Assembly: GCA_018261935.1 (NCBI GenBank)
Contig: JAGTRP010000011.1
Location: forward strand, 53,231 to 117,230
Direction: 5' to 3'
DNA from: Rhodocyclaceae bacterium
GTDB lineage: Bacteria > Pseudomonadota > Gammaproteobacteria > Burkholderiales > Rhodocyclaceae
DNA length: 64,000 bases
The notes under the pieces were generated by a model. That model had not been told where the DNA came from. It was given only the letters and a program-made list of their open reading frames with translations, and ran no database searches. Each line of letters begins with the position of its first letter. Within the stretch, counting starts at the first letter, position 1. A program made the translations under genes and the position numbers. This document shows, piece by piece, positions 41,914 through 49,362 of the stretch.

Positions 41914-42573
41914 ATGACTTCTTACCAGCAACTCCAACAGGCCACCGATGGGGAACGCGCTACCCTGCTGTCGGCACCCCTGATCCATGCGGCCCTGTCG
42001 GGGCAGGTCACCCGGCGCCACTATCTGGATTTCCTCACCCGCGCCTATCACCACGTCAAGCATACCGCGCCGCTGCTCATGGCCTGCGGCGCCCGTATAA
42101 GCGATCAGGCAGAGTGGCTGCGCGAGGCCGTCGCCCACTACATCCAGGAGGAAATCGGCCACCACGAATGGATACTCGACGATATCGCCGCAGCCGGCGG
42201 AGATGCCGATGCGGTACGGGCGAGCCAGCCGGACTTCGATACGGAAGTCATGGTCGCCTATGCCTACGACACCGTGATGCGCCGGAATCCGGTCGGTCTG
42301 TTCGGCATGGTGTACGTGCTGGAAGGCACCAGCGTCAGCCTGGCCACCCGCGTGGCGGGCGTTCTGCAGAACGCCCTGGACCTGCCGTCCAGCGCCTTTT
42401 CCTATCTCAGCAGCCACGGAGCCCTCGACATCGAGCACATGGGGCACTTCGAGAAGGTCGTCAATCGGATCGAGGGGGAGGCCAATCTGGAGTGCGTGGT
42501 CCATTGCGCCAAGGTCTTTTTCCGACTCTACGGCAATGTCCTGCGGGGCATCGACCTTCGGGAGGGGGCATGA
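41914..42573 (+). CDS. Haem-oxygenase-like non-haem iron oxidase (TenA/PqqC-like fold)
   Basis: A 219-residue all-helical protein of the HO-like iron-containing redox family. Probable metal ligands: Glu79/Glu80 and His83 in YIQEEIGHHEW, Glu137 in VYVLEGTS, and His168, Asp172 and His175 in SSHGALDIEHMGH. The HxxxDxxH spacing matches the diiron enzyme CADD; relatives include UndA, which cleaves fatty acids to alkenes. An O2-dependent oxidation of the substrate loaded by the ligase is a reasonable guess. Start ATG 41914 follows AGGAACAACACC. The stop overlaps the SDR start (ATGA). Confidence 0.85.
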   Translation: MTSYQQLQQATDGERATLLSAPLIHAALSGQVTRRHYLDFLTRAYHHVKHTAPLLMACGARISDQAEWLREAVAHYIQEEIGHHEWILDDIAAAGGDADAVRASQPDFDTEVMVAYAYDTVMRRNPVGLFGMVYVLEGTSVSLATRVAGVLQNALDLPSSAFSYLSSHGALDIEHMGHFEKVVNRIEGEANLECVVHCAKVFFRLYGNVLRGIDLREGA

Positions 42574-43376
42574 AGATTTCCGGCAGCACGGTATTGCTCA
42601 CCGGTGCCAGCGGCGGCATCGGCAGCGCCATCGCCCGCCAGCTGGCGCGGCGGGGCGTCAACCTGATTCTCGTCAGCCGCGATCGGGAAAAACTGAACGC
42701 TCTGGCCGCCGAGCTGAGAACGGTCACCTCCCAGGTCTTGCCGCTGGCCGGCGACATTGCCGAAGCCGGCGGGCCGGCTCGCCTCATGGCGGAAGCGATC
42801 CGCCATGCCGGCGCCATCGACATCCTGGTCAATTGCGCCGGGGTCCAGAACTTCGGCTTCTTCGCCGAGGAGGCCCCCGCCGACACGGCCAGCCTGTTCA
42901 ACGTCAATGCGGTCGGGCCCATGACCCTGATCAACGCGGCCCTTCCCCACATGCTGCAGCGGAAAACGGGGCAGATCGTCAATGTGGGCTCCGTTTTCGG
43001 CTCCATCGGCTTTCCCTGCTTCGCCTCCTATTCGGCCAGCAAGTTCGCGCTGCGGGGCTTTTCCGAGGCCCTCAGGCGTGAGCTCGCCGGGACCGGCATC
43101 GGCGTGACCTATGTCGCCCCGCGCTTTACCAAGACGGCCTTCAATCGCAGCCCCGTCACCCGCATGGCCAACATCCTGAAGATGAACCAGGATGAGCCGG
43201 AAACAGTCGCCGCCAGCGTCATCGCCGCCATCGAACGAAACGGGCGGGATAGCTACCTCGGCTGGCCGGAGAAACTGTTCGTACGGATCAATTCCATCCT
43301 GCCGCGCCTGGTCGACCAGGCCTTGATGAAGCAGGTCCATGCGATGCGACCCTTCGCCGCCAAGCGCGGCTCCTAA
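42570..43376 (+). CDS. Short-chain dehydrogenase/reductase
   Basis: A 268-residue classical SDR with the cofactor motif TGASGGIG (about 11-18), NCAGVQNFG (NNAG equivalent), the catalytic Ser in VNVGSVFGSIG and YSASK. An arginine after the second strand (SRDRE) points to NADP(H). The C-terminus (PEKLFVRINSILPRLVDQAL) is of the type that sits on membranes or binds lipids. It overlaps the HO-like oxidase stop (ATGA), so it likely reduces or oxidises an aldehyde or ketone made in the same pathway. Confidence 0.9.
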   Translation: MKISGSTVLLTGASGGIGSAIARQLARRGVNLILVSRDREKLNALAAELRTVTSQVLPLAGDIAEAGGPARLMAEAIRHAGAIDILVNCAGVQNFGFFAEEAPADTASLFNVNAVGPMTLINAALPHMLQRKTGQIVNVGSVFGSIGFPCFASYSASKFALRGFSEALRRELAGTGIGVTYVAPRFTKTAFNRSPVTRMANILKMNQDEPETVAASVIAAIERNGRDSYLGWPEKLFVRINSILPRLVDQALMKQVHAMRPFAAKRGS

Positions 43377-43406
43377 TCCCCCATATTCTTGATGGAGATC
43401 CAAGCC

Positions 43407-44063
43407 ATGTACCGCAAACCTGTCGCCACATTTCTGTTGATCGCCGGACTGAGCGCCGGCGCCTTCGCCGCCCAGCCCTCCATGGACGAGGCCATCGCCG
43501 ACCTGGGCCATCGCTGGGCCAAAATTTCCTACCTGGTGCCCGATGCGGAAAAGGAGGCGGCCTTCGGCAGCGCGATCACGGCTGCCCAGCAGGTCGCGCA
43601 ATCCTTTCCAGGGCGGGCGGAACCGCTGATCTGGGAAGCCATCATTCTCGCCAGCGCGGCAAAGGCCGAAGGCGGGCTGGGGGCTCTCAGCAAGGTCAAG
43701 GAAGCCCGGGAGCTGCTGCTGGCCGCCGAAAAGATCAATCCGACGGCCCTTGAGGGCTCGGTGTACAACTCCCTCGGCAGCCTTTATGCACGGGTTCCCG
43801 GGTGGCCGATCGGCTTCGGAGACAAGAAGAAAGCCAAGGAGTATCTCGAAAAGGCCCTCGCCATCAACCCGAATGGCATCGACCCCAATTATTTCTATGC
43901 CGACCTGCTTGCCGAGGAGGGCGAATACGCCAAGGCCGCGGAGCATCTGAAGCGGGCACTGGCAGCGCCGTCGCGCCCGGGACGCGAGGACGCGGATGCC
44001 GGCCGGCGTCACGAAGCCAACCGGCTACTGCAGAGCATCAAGCAGAAGATCGCGGCCCGCTAG
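43407..44063 (+). CDS. Exported tetratricopeptide-repeat protein
   Basis: A 218-residue protein with a signal peptide (MYRKPVATFLLIAGLSAGAFA) and TPR-like helices, clearest at about 135-190 (KKAKEYLEKALAINPNGIDPNYFYADLLAEEGEYAKAAEHLKRAL, given in parts). It resembles TRAP-associated TatT-type periplasmic TPR proteins. ATG 43407 is preferred because GGAG lies nine bases upstream; an earlier in-frame ATG lacks one. It follows the SDR gene by 30 bases and is probably the last or second-last gene of the sigma54 operon. It may bind or carry the pathway product in the periplasm (inference). Confidence 0.85.
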   Translation: MYRKPVATFLLIAGLSAGAFAAQPSMDEAIADLGHRWAKISYLVPDAEKEAAFGSAITAAQQVAQSFPGRAEPLIWEAIILASAAKAEGGLGALSKVKEARELLLAAEKINPTALEGSVYNSLGSLYARVPGWPIGFGDKKKAKEYLEKALAINPNGIDPNYFYADLLAEEGEYAKAAEHLKRALAAPSRPGREDADAGRRHEANRLLQSIKQKIAAR

Positions 44064-44069
44064 GTATCC

Positions 44070-44213
44070 ATGGGATTAGAGACCGGAAAAGCGATGGACA
44101 GGCACCCCGATCTGATCGATTCGCTCTTGTGCTGGCTATTCGGCATCACGAGCATCGGTGTAACGCTTTGGTACGGCACCAGTGTCATGTTCCCGACACT
44201 CGGGCTTTTCTGA
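44070..44213 (+). CDS. Possible 47-residue membrane peptide
   Basis: A short open frame begins six bases after the TPR gene: MGLETGKAMDRHPDLIDSLL, followed by a hydrophobic stretch CWLFGITSIGVTLWYGTSVM and the end FPTLGLF. One transmembrane helix is predicted. The ribosome site is weak; a start at 44094 (MDRHPDL) is possible. It precedes a strong hairpin that looks like the operon end. No family recognised. Confidence 0.45.
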   Translation: MGLETGKAMDRHPDLIDSLLCWLFGITSIGVTLWYGTSVMFPTLGLF

Positions 44214-44224
44214 TCTTCAGCCGG

Positions 44225-44246
44225 TCCCCCGGCCTTGGCCGGGGGA
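44225..44246 (+). terminator. Perfect 10-bp palindromic hairpin at operon end
   Basis: TCCCCCGGCC-TT-GGCCGGGGGA follows the small peptide frame by 11 bases. The stem is very stable, but there is no T-run, so termination may need a factor. It separates the sigma54 operon from the oppositely oriented lipoprotein operon. Confidence 0.6.
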
Positions 44247-44299
44247 AGCAGCAGGCGGCACCAGCATCGGGCCGCCGGAATCTGCCGTGTAACAGTGAC

Positions 44300-44938
44300 T
44301 TATTGTTTCGGTGAAGACCGATACGGTCCATCTGGAAGTGCGTTCGCCCCCAGAACAAATACTTGCCGATTGGCTTGTTGAGCTAGTGGCATGTAATTGG
44401 GGGCAGCACGGGTTAGTGCTGCGCTCACTACAGCAGCGACAACCATTGCCAGCGGAGAGCCACCGGAGTTGTTGTTCTGTGGTTGGTACTGCATGCGCTT
44501 GTGTTCTTTCCATATCTCTGTCCCGTCTTTGCTCACCAGTCGGTAATCAAATTCGACGGTAACCGTCGTGGTAATCAGAGCGTATTGGGCATCCCACCGG
44601 TTAATCGACACGTAGAGCACAGCATCGGCATCGAACAGCTTGGCCAGGGTCGGAGTTGGCTGCTGGTGAACGCGCTCTCCCTCGTAAAAGCCTTCTTGCT
44701 CCAGAACATATTTGGCCGTGTTTACAGGGAAGACGTAATAACCCTTCTCTGCAAGAGGCACAGGCAGGGTTGCAAGCACGTAGTTGGGTGCATCAACATC
44801 CAGCGACTTATTGATGGTCGGTACAACCAGGATTGAGCGCGGAGCAGCTGCATGGAAGGCGCTCATGTCCTGCTTGACCGGCGTTGCAACACATCCCGTC
44901 AGGGAAATCGCAGCTAAGAGCCAAAGGGCTAGCTTCAT
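44300..44938 (-). CDS. DUF799 (GNA1162-like) lipoprotein
   Basis: A 212-residue lipoprotein: signal and lipobox LWLLAAISLTGC (Cys16), then a DUF799 domain (SILVVPTINKSLDVDAPNYVLATLPVPLAEKGYYVFPV...). The family includes neisserial GNA1162, a predicted outer-membrane lipoprotein. A glycine/alanine-rich stretch near 155-175 (SPLAMVVAAVVSAAL) is hydrophobic. It is the last of four coupled genes, its start overlapping the DUF4810 gene (ATGA). The CsgG-like/DUF4810/DUF799 set recurs in proteobacteria as a predicted cell-envelope assembly; its function is not established. Confidence 0.85.
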   Translation of the reverse strand: MKLALWLLAAISLTGCVATPVKQDMSAFHAAAPRSILVVPTINKSLDVDAPNYVLATLPVPLAEKGYYVFPVNTAKYVLEQEGFYEGERVHQQPTPTLAKLFDADAVLYVSINRWDAQYALITTTVTVEFDYRLVSKDGTEIWKEHKRMQYQPQNNNSGGSPLAMVVAAVVSAALTRAAPNYMPLAQQANRQVFVLGANALPDGPYRSSPKQ

Positions 44939-45297
44939 TTCTCCGCCTCCATTTTGGCCTGCTGGCGTCGTTCAAGGTTTTGGATCATTGCAGTCATTAG
45001 CCCTTTGCTTTCCGGCCAAGTATCGCGCTCACGCGAATACAGGGCGATCGCCTTATCGGATGAGCCCGCCTGGAGATAGAGCGTGCCCAACTCCGCATAG
45101 AGTCCTGGGGCCACTTTCTGGCCGGACTTTTCCATTGCAGCGACGTGAGCCTCCAAATTGAGGCGCAACGCCTCCATTTTTGCCGGGTCCTTGTATCCAG
45201 AGTACAGCCCTTGCTCGTACCCGCCCCACTGATAAAGGGTGGGTGGCACACAGCCTCCGAGAGCGACTAAGGCTGGCACAATTAGCAATAAACGCAC
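44935..45297 (-). CDS. DUF4810 lipoprotein
   Basis: A 120-residue lipoprotein with lipobox ALVALGGC (Cys16) and the DUF4810 core (LYQWGGYEQGLYSGYKDP, then a TPR-like helical pair ending in a Lys/Glu-rich tail). It is third in the four-gene lipoprotein operon, between the small lipoprotein gene and the DUF799 gene. Function unknown; it is regularly found with CsgG-like and DUF799 proteins. Confidence 0.85.
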   Translation of the reverse strand: MRLLLIVPALVALGGCVPPTLYQWGGYEQGLYSGYKDPAKMEALRLNLEAHVAAMEKSGQKVAPGLYAELGTLYLQAGSSDKAIALYSRERDTWPESKGLMTAMIQNLERRQQAKMEAEK

Positions 45298-45309
45298 CGT
45301 GTAGTCTCC

Positions 45310-45642
45310 TTATTTGACGATGAAGGTGCGATTTGCGCCTTCACCTACATAGAATTTTTCTTCGAGAACAGTCTGGTTCCCCAGGAGGACACGGAGCACG
45401 TGGTTTCCGGAGAGAATACGCAGCGCAGCAGAACCTTCAAGGTAATCTCCGACGGTTCCCACATCGAGGCTATCCAGGAGAACCCGGCCGTTCAGTGATT
45501 GATCATCGCCAACCTTAAAGGCGATCTGAGGGCGCATGTCGGAAATGCTTTGCTTCTCGGTGGGCATTTGAGTACATCCCCCGGTGGCTAGCAGACCAAC
45601 CAGGCAGCCCGTCAACGCAAAGGCCGTCATTGTCTTTTTCAT
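45310..45642 (-). CDS. Small lipoprotein, PEGA-like
   Basis: A 110-residue lipoprotein: signal with lipobox GLLATGGC (Cys23), then a short beta-rich domain (VLLDSLDVGTVGDYLEGS...LRILSGNHVLRVLLGNQ) that looks like a PEGA-type sandwich. No specific family recognised. Start overlaps the CsgG-like stop (ATGA), so it is translated with it. Confidence 0.75.
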   Translation of the reverse strand: MKKTMTAFALTGCLVGLLATGGCTQMPTEKQSISDMRPQIAFKVGDDQSLNGRVLLDSLDVGTVGDYLEGSAALRILSGNHVLRVLLGNQTVLEEKFYVGEGANRTFIVK

Positions 45643-46646
45643 TGCTTGGCTCCTTCGTAACGAACCTTCAGTTGATCCAGCTTATATCCCGTGAGCGATC
45701 CCGACAGGATGGAAGCCATAGATCCTTCGTTCAATTCGTTTTCGCCAAACAGGGAATCGACCTTTAGCTGCCCGATCACCTGGCCTGGCAGGGTTATCAG
45801 TGCCCCGGTCTGAGGAGATTTCACTTGCTCGCCCTGGGTTTCAACAACGAATTGCATTCCGGGCTTGATGCCTTGGCTCTTGCCTCCCCCGAGGAAGACC
45901 CAGTTTCCTTCCGCCTTCAGAATGTAGGTATGCCAAGGACGCGACTTCATCTCCACGGACAGCTTGTTGACAGCTTCACTGACCGCCTGCCGGATTGCGG
46001 CATCATTCAGCGTGCCGTCGTAACCGGCCTGGGAACCAAAGCCGAATGTTGACGCGGTCTCCGTGGAGGCTTCGCCTGCGCCTGAAGTGGCAAAAAATAC
46101 GTGGCCGGTATTGACGTCAACGACCCGTAGATCGATCTTGGCGAATGCGACCTGACGCTTGCTGGAAGATACGAAGCCCGACGCCCCCACAGTCTTGCGA
46201 CCGAATTCGGTGAGAGATCCGATAATGAGGGCATCAACCCCAATGAGGTTGAGCTTGGTATCGGTCAGACGGCTCTCTGCCTGGATGCGGCCGATGTCCG
46301 GTCGCTCGAAAACCAAATAGGCCCCGGATTCAGTCAGGGCCTTGCTCATCAGGTCCGTGACCTGTTTGCCGAGAGGGTCATCATGTCGATCGCGTAGAAG
46401 CGACTGGCCATAGTTCGTCTCATTGGTAATGCGCCCCAATGCGATCTTTCTTTTCAGGGTAGGCGTAACCGGAAGCTGGGAAACAACGGCCTGTTGAGCA
46501 GATTTTTGTGCTGCCAGGGACTGTGGTGCTTCCTTCTGAGCGATTGGCGGTGTCTGTATTGCACAGCCTGATACTGCGATTGCTAGGACGATGGCGAGTG
46601 GCTTGGCCAGAAGGCGATACTCGTCATCCAATGATGCTAGGAACAT
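45639..46646 (-). CDS. CsgG/HfaB-family lipoprotein
   Basis: A 335-residue outer-membrane-type lipoprotein, lipobox VLAIAVSGC (Cys about 28). The CsgG-like domain (about 65-240) has KRKIALGRITNETNYG, VFERPDIGRIQAE, GVDALIIGSLTEFG and VDVNTGHVFFATSGAGE, the pattern of the pore-forming curli secretion lipoprotein and of HfaB. It is longer at the C-terminus than CsgG, where a separate small beta domain follows. No curli subunit genes are nearby. ATG 46646 follows AAGGAG; the frame runs further upstream without a ribosome site. It leads the four-gene operon and is divergent from yggX. Confidence 0.85.
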   Translation of the reverse strand: MFLASLDDEYRLLAKPLAIVLAIAVSGCAIQTPPIAQKEAPQSLAAQKSAQQAVVSQLPVTPTLKRKIALGRITNETNYGQSLLRDRHDDPLGKQVTDLMSKALTESGAYLVFERPDIGRIQAESRLTDTKLNLIGVDALIIGSLTEFGRKTVGASGFVSSSKRQVAFAKIDLRVVDVNTGHVFFATSGAGEASTETASTFGFGSQAGYDGTLNDAAIRQAVSEAVNKLSVEMKSRPWHTYILKAEGNWVFLGGGKSQGIKPGMQFVVETQGEQVKSPQTGALITLPGQVIGQLKVDSLFGENELNEGSMASILSGSLTGYKLDQLKVRYEGAKQ

Positions 46647-46882
46647 GTCGCAATTCTCTCCTTGGTCGGCTGCTGTGAGGAACCGTTTATTATGCCAAAG
46701 AGATTGTCGGTTGGTTTGCTTTGACGACAAAAATGACGATAGGCAGTCTGTGGCCTCTATGGAGCCTATTCCGTTGGTCTGCCGAAGATTCGTGATTGCC
46801 GATCGAAATTTCGCTGGGGCGGCGGTTGCCCGATCAATGCAACGAGCGGTTCAGTAACAGTCAAAGGTTTTGTTCAAGCCTT

Positions 46883-46888
46883 TATAAT
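46883..46888 (+). promoter_or_regulatory. -10 box candidate for yggX
   Basis: TATAAT lies 28 bases before the yggX ATG in an AT-rich stretch. No good -35 hexamer was found at the right spacing, so the call is tentative. The remaining part of the 46647-46916 gap holds no recognisable gene and presumably carries the divergent promoter of the CsgG-like operon. Confidence 0.35.
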
Positions 46889-46916
46889 CTGCCGCTGCTT
46901 CCAACGGAGAAAACAC

Positions 46917-47189
46917 ATGGCACGTACCGTCAATTGCATCAAGCTCGGCCGTGAAGCCGAGGGTCTCGATTTCCCCCCGTATCCGGGCGCCCTGGGCCAG
47001 CGCATCTTCGAGAATGTCTCGAAGGAGGCCTGGCAGCAGTGGATCCGGATGCAGACCATGATCATCAACGAAAACCGCCTCAACCTGGCCGATTCCCGCC
47101 ACCGCAAGTACCTGACGGAACAGGTGGAGAAGCACTTCTTCGGCGAAGGCGCCGACCAGATCCAGGGCTACGTGCCGCCCAAGGGCTGA
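46917..47189 (+). CDS. yggX: Probable Fe(2+)-trafficking protein YggX
   Basis: A 90-residue cytoplasmic protein that guards Fe-S enzymes against oxidative damage. It begins [20 protein letters not shown], with the conserved Cys7, and continues [21 protein letters not shown] and MIINENRLN, all standard for the family. ACGGAGA precedes ATG 46917. It is monocistronic and converges with the Rieske gene. Confidence 0.95.
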   Translation: MARTVNCIKLGREAEGLDFPPYPGALGQRIFENVSKEAWQQWIRMQTMIINENRLNLADSRHRKYLTEQVEKHFFGEGADQIQGYVPPKG

Positions 47190-47211
47190 ACGCCGGCCGG
47201 GGCGGCGGCAC

Positions 47212-47802
47212 TCACGCCGCCCCCTTGTCTTCGCCGATCACGATGCGCGTCGCGTTGATATAGCGGTAGGCCGGTATCTCCAGGTTGGTCGGTGCCGGCA
47301 CATTCTTGAAAACCCGGCCGGCCAGGTCGAATTTCGATCCATGGCAGGGGCAGAAGAATCCGCCCGGCCAGTCCGCTCCCAAATCCTCGCCGGCCCCCGT
47401 CGGCCGCAGCGCCGGCGAGCATCCCAGATGGGTGCAGATGCCGACGCAGACAAACCACTCCGGCTGGATCGAGCGGGCCGGGTTGCGGCAATAGGGGGGC
47501 TGCTGCTGGATGTCGGAATTGGGATCGGCCAGCGCGGCATCGTGTCCGCCCAGGGAGGACAGCATGGCCGGCGTGCGCCGCAGGATCCAGACCGGCTTGC
47601 CGCGCCATTCCACCGTCTTCAACTGGCCCTCGGCGATGCCGTTCAGGTCGGCTTCCACCGGCGCCCCCGCTGCCCGGGCCCGGGCGCTCGGCTGCAGGCT
47701 GGAAAGGAAGGGATAGGCCGCGGCTGCCGTGTAGGCGATGCCGACTCCGGTGGTGGCCCGCAGCAGCAGGCGCCGGCGGGGGGAATCATTTTTCTTGAGC
47801 AT
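47212..47802 (-). CDS. petA: Rieske iron-sulfur protein (cytochrome bc1-type), orphan
   Basis: A 196-residue Rieske protein: twin-arginine type N-terminus RRRLLLRATTGVG followed by a membrane anchor, then the [2Fe-2S] motifs CTHLGC and CPCHGSKFD. Sequence and length resemble ubiquinol-cytochrome c reductase iron-sulfur subunits. The usual partners petB (cytochrome b) and petC (cytochrome c1) are not adjacent: yggX lies beyond it and nuoN before it. It starts 26 bases after the nuoN stop, so it is probably cotranscribed with nuo. It may be a second Rieske paralogue or the only copy separated from petBC; the window does not show which. ATG 47802 follows GGAG. Confidence 0.88.
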   Translation of the reverse strand: MLKKNDSPRRRLLLRATTGVGIAYTAAAAYPFLSSLQPSARARAAGAPVEADLNGIAEGQLKTVEWRGKPVWILRRTPAMLSSLGGHDAALADPNSDIQQQPPYCRNPARSIQPEWFVCVGICTHLGCSPALRPTGAGEDLGADWPGGFFCPCHGSKFDLAGRVFKNVPAPTNLEIPAYRYINATRIVIGEDKGAA

Positions 47803-47828
47803 GGCTGGGTTCTCCGGGTTGGGGCTTC

Positions 47829-49358
47829 TCACATCCGCAAGGAAGGTCGGAGGGGCGGCGGCCTCAGGCGCAGGCGGCTGACTTCGGTCCGGTAGAAGGG
47901 CGCATGGACGCTCCGGATGAGCTCCATGGCCGGTTCCGGATAGAGTCCGAGCCAGACCAGGGTCAGGGCCAGGAAGCTGAGGGTCAGGGCGCTGGCCCAG
48001 GCGGCGCCGTTGCCGGCGATGCCGGGCGCCGGGGCCGCCGGCTGCCGGGCGAAGAGGACGATCACCACCCGCAGGTAGTAGAAGAGGCCGACGATGCTGC
48101 CGGCCACCAGGGCAGCCACCAGGAGCCAGCGGGCCGCCCCGACCCCGCTCGCGAACAGGTAGAACTTGCCGATGAACCCGATGGTGAGCGGAATGCCGGC
48201 CAGGGACAGCAGGTTGACCGTGAGGATGCCGGCCAGCAGGGGTTTGTGCCAGAACAGGCCCCGGTAGTCCTCCAGGCGATCCGCCTCTCCCTCTCCATCC
48301 CGGCGGCCCGAGGACAGGGCGGCGATGACGCCGAAGGCGCCCAGGTTCATGGCGAAATAGGCCAGCAGGTAGTAGGCGACGGCCTCGGCCCCCAGGGTGC
48401 CGCCGGCGATCACCGCCACCAGGAGATAGCCCAGGTGGGCGATGGAGGAATAGGCGAGCAGCCGCTTGAGGTTGTCCTGGAGCAGGGCGAGCAGGTTGCC
48501 GGCGGCGATGGAGAGGATGGCCGCCAACTCCAGCAGGACAATCATGGCCGGCTGGTCGTGGAGCTGGGTCTCGCCGGCATAGCGTACCAGCATGGCGGCG
48601 ATGGCCCCCTTGGAGACGGTGGCCAGGAAGCCGGCGGCGGGGGCCGGGGCGCCCTCATAGACATCCGGCGCCCACAGGTGGAAGGGTACCAGGGAAAGCT
48701 TGAACCCCAGGCCGGCCAGGAGCAGGGCATTGCCAGCCAGCAGCAGCCAGGCCTGGCCGGTGGCCCCCATGGGCCGGGCCCCGAAGCAGGCGCCGAAGCC
48801 GGAGAACTGCAGGCTGCCCGAATCGTAATAGATGAGGGCGATGCCGAAGGCCAGCAGGGCGGAGGACAGCCCCGCCAGGATGAGGTACTTGATGCCGGCC
48901 TCCAGGGGCCGCTGCCGGGCCGCCGGATAGGCGATCAGGGCGAAGAGGCTGACGCTCATGAGTTCCAGGCCGAGGAAGAAGGCGGCGAAATGGTCGCTGA
49001 GGACGACGCTCCCGGCCCCCAGGGTGGCGGCCAGGAGCAGGACGTAGAACTCCTCGCGGCGGCCGTCGAAGCGCTCCAGATAGGCATAGGCCATGAGGCA
49101 GGTGGCCAGGGCGGCCAGGGAGATGAGGCCGAGGTAGAAGAGTCCGGCGGGGTCCAGCAGCAGGAGGCCGTCCACATCCCGGGGCGCCAGCCGGGCAGCC
49201 CCCGGCAGCAGGGCGAGGCAGGCGAGGAGGCCGACCGCCGCCGTCCCCGCCGCCAGCCCGTGGCTGCGCCGCACCGCCACCAGCAGCAGGGTGAGCACGG
49301 TCGCCGCCAGGAGGGCCAGCAGGGGCCCCAGGGCCAGCAGGTCGTCCGCGTTCAGCAT
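47829..49358 (-). CDS. nuoN: NADH-quinone oxidoreductase subunit N
   Basis: A 509-residue antiporter-like membrane subunit with about 14 helices. Key charged residues of the proton channel are visible in GLELMSVSLFALIAY, GLGFKLSLVPFHLWAPDVYEGAP and LKRLLAYSSIAHLGYL. It is the last nuo gene, four bases after nuoM. Confidence 0.95.
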   Translation of the reverse strand: MLNADDLLALGPLLALLAATVLTLLLVAVRRSHGLAAGTAAVGLLACLALLPGAARLAPRDVDGLLLLDPAGLFYLGLISLAALATCLMAYAYLERFDGRREEFYVLLLAATLGAGSVVLSDHFAAFFLGLELMSVSLFALIAYPAARQRPLEAGIKYLILAGLSSALLAFGIALIYYDSGSLQFSGFGACFGARPMGATGQAWLLLAGNALLLAGLGFKLSLVPFHLWAPDVYEGAPAPAAGFLATVSKGAIAAMLVRYAGETQLHDQPAMIVLLELAAILSIAAGNLLALLQDNLKRLLAYSSIAHLGYLLVAVIAGGTLGAEAVAYYLLAYFAMNLGAFGVIAALSSGRRDGEGEADRLEDYRGLFWHKPLLAGILTVNLLSLAGIPLTIGFIGKFYLFASGVGAARWLLVAALVAGSIVGLFYYLRVVIVLFARQPAAPAPGIAGNGAAWASALTLSFLALTLVWLGLYPEPAMELIRSVHAPFYRTEVSRLRLRPPPLRPSLRM

Positions 49359-49362
49359 GGCC

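Noticed and set aside
40411..43376. Nonribosomal peptide or polyketide cluster
   Set aside because: No carrier protein, condensation or ketosynthase domains are present; the ligase stands alone.
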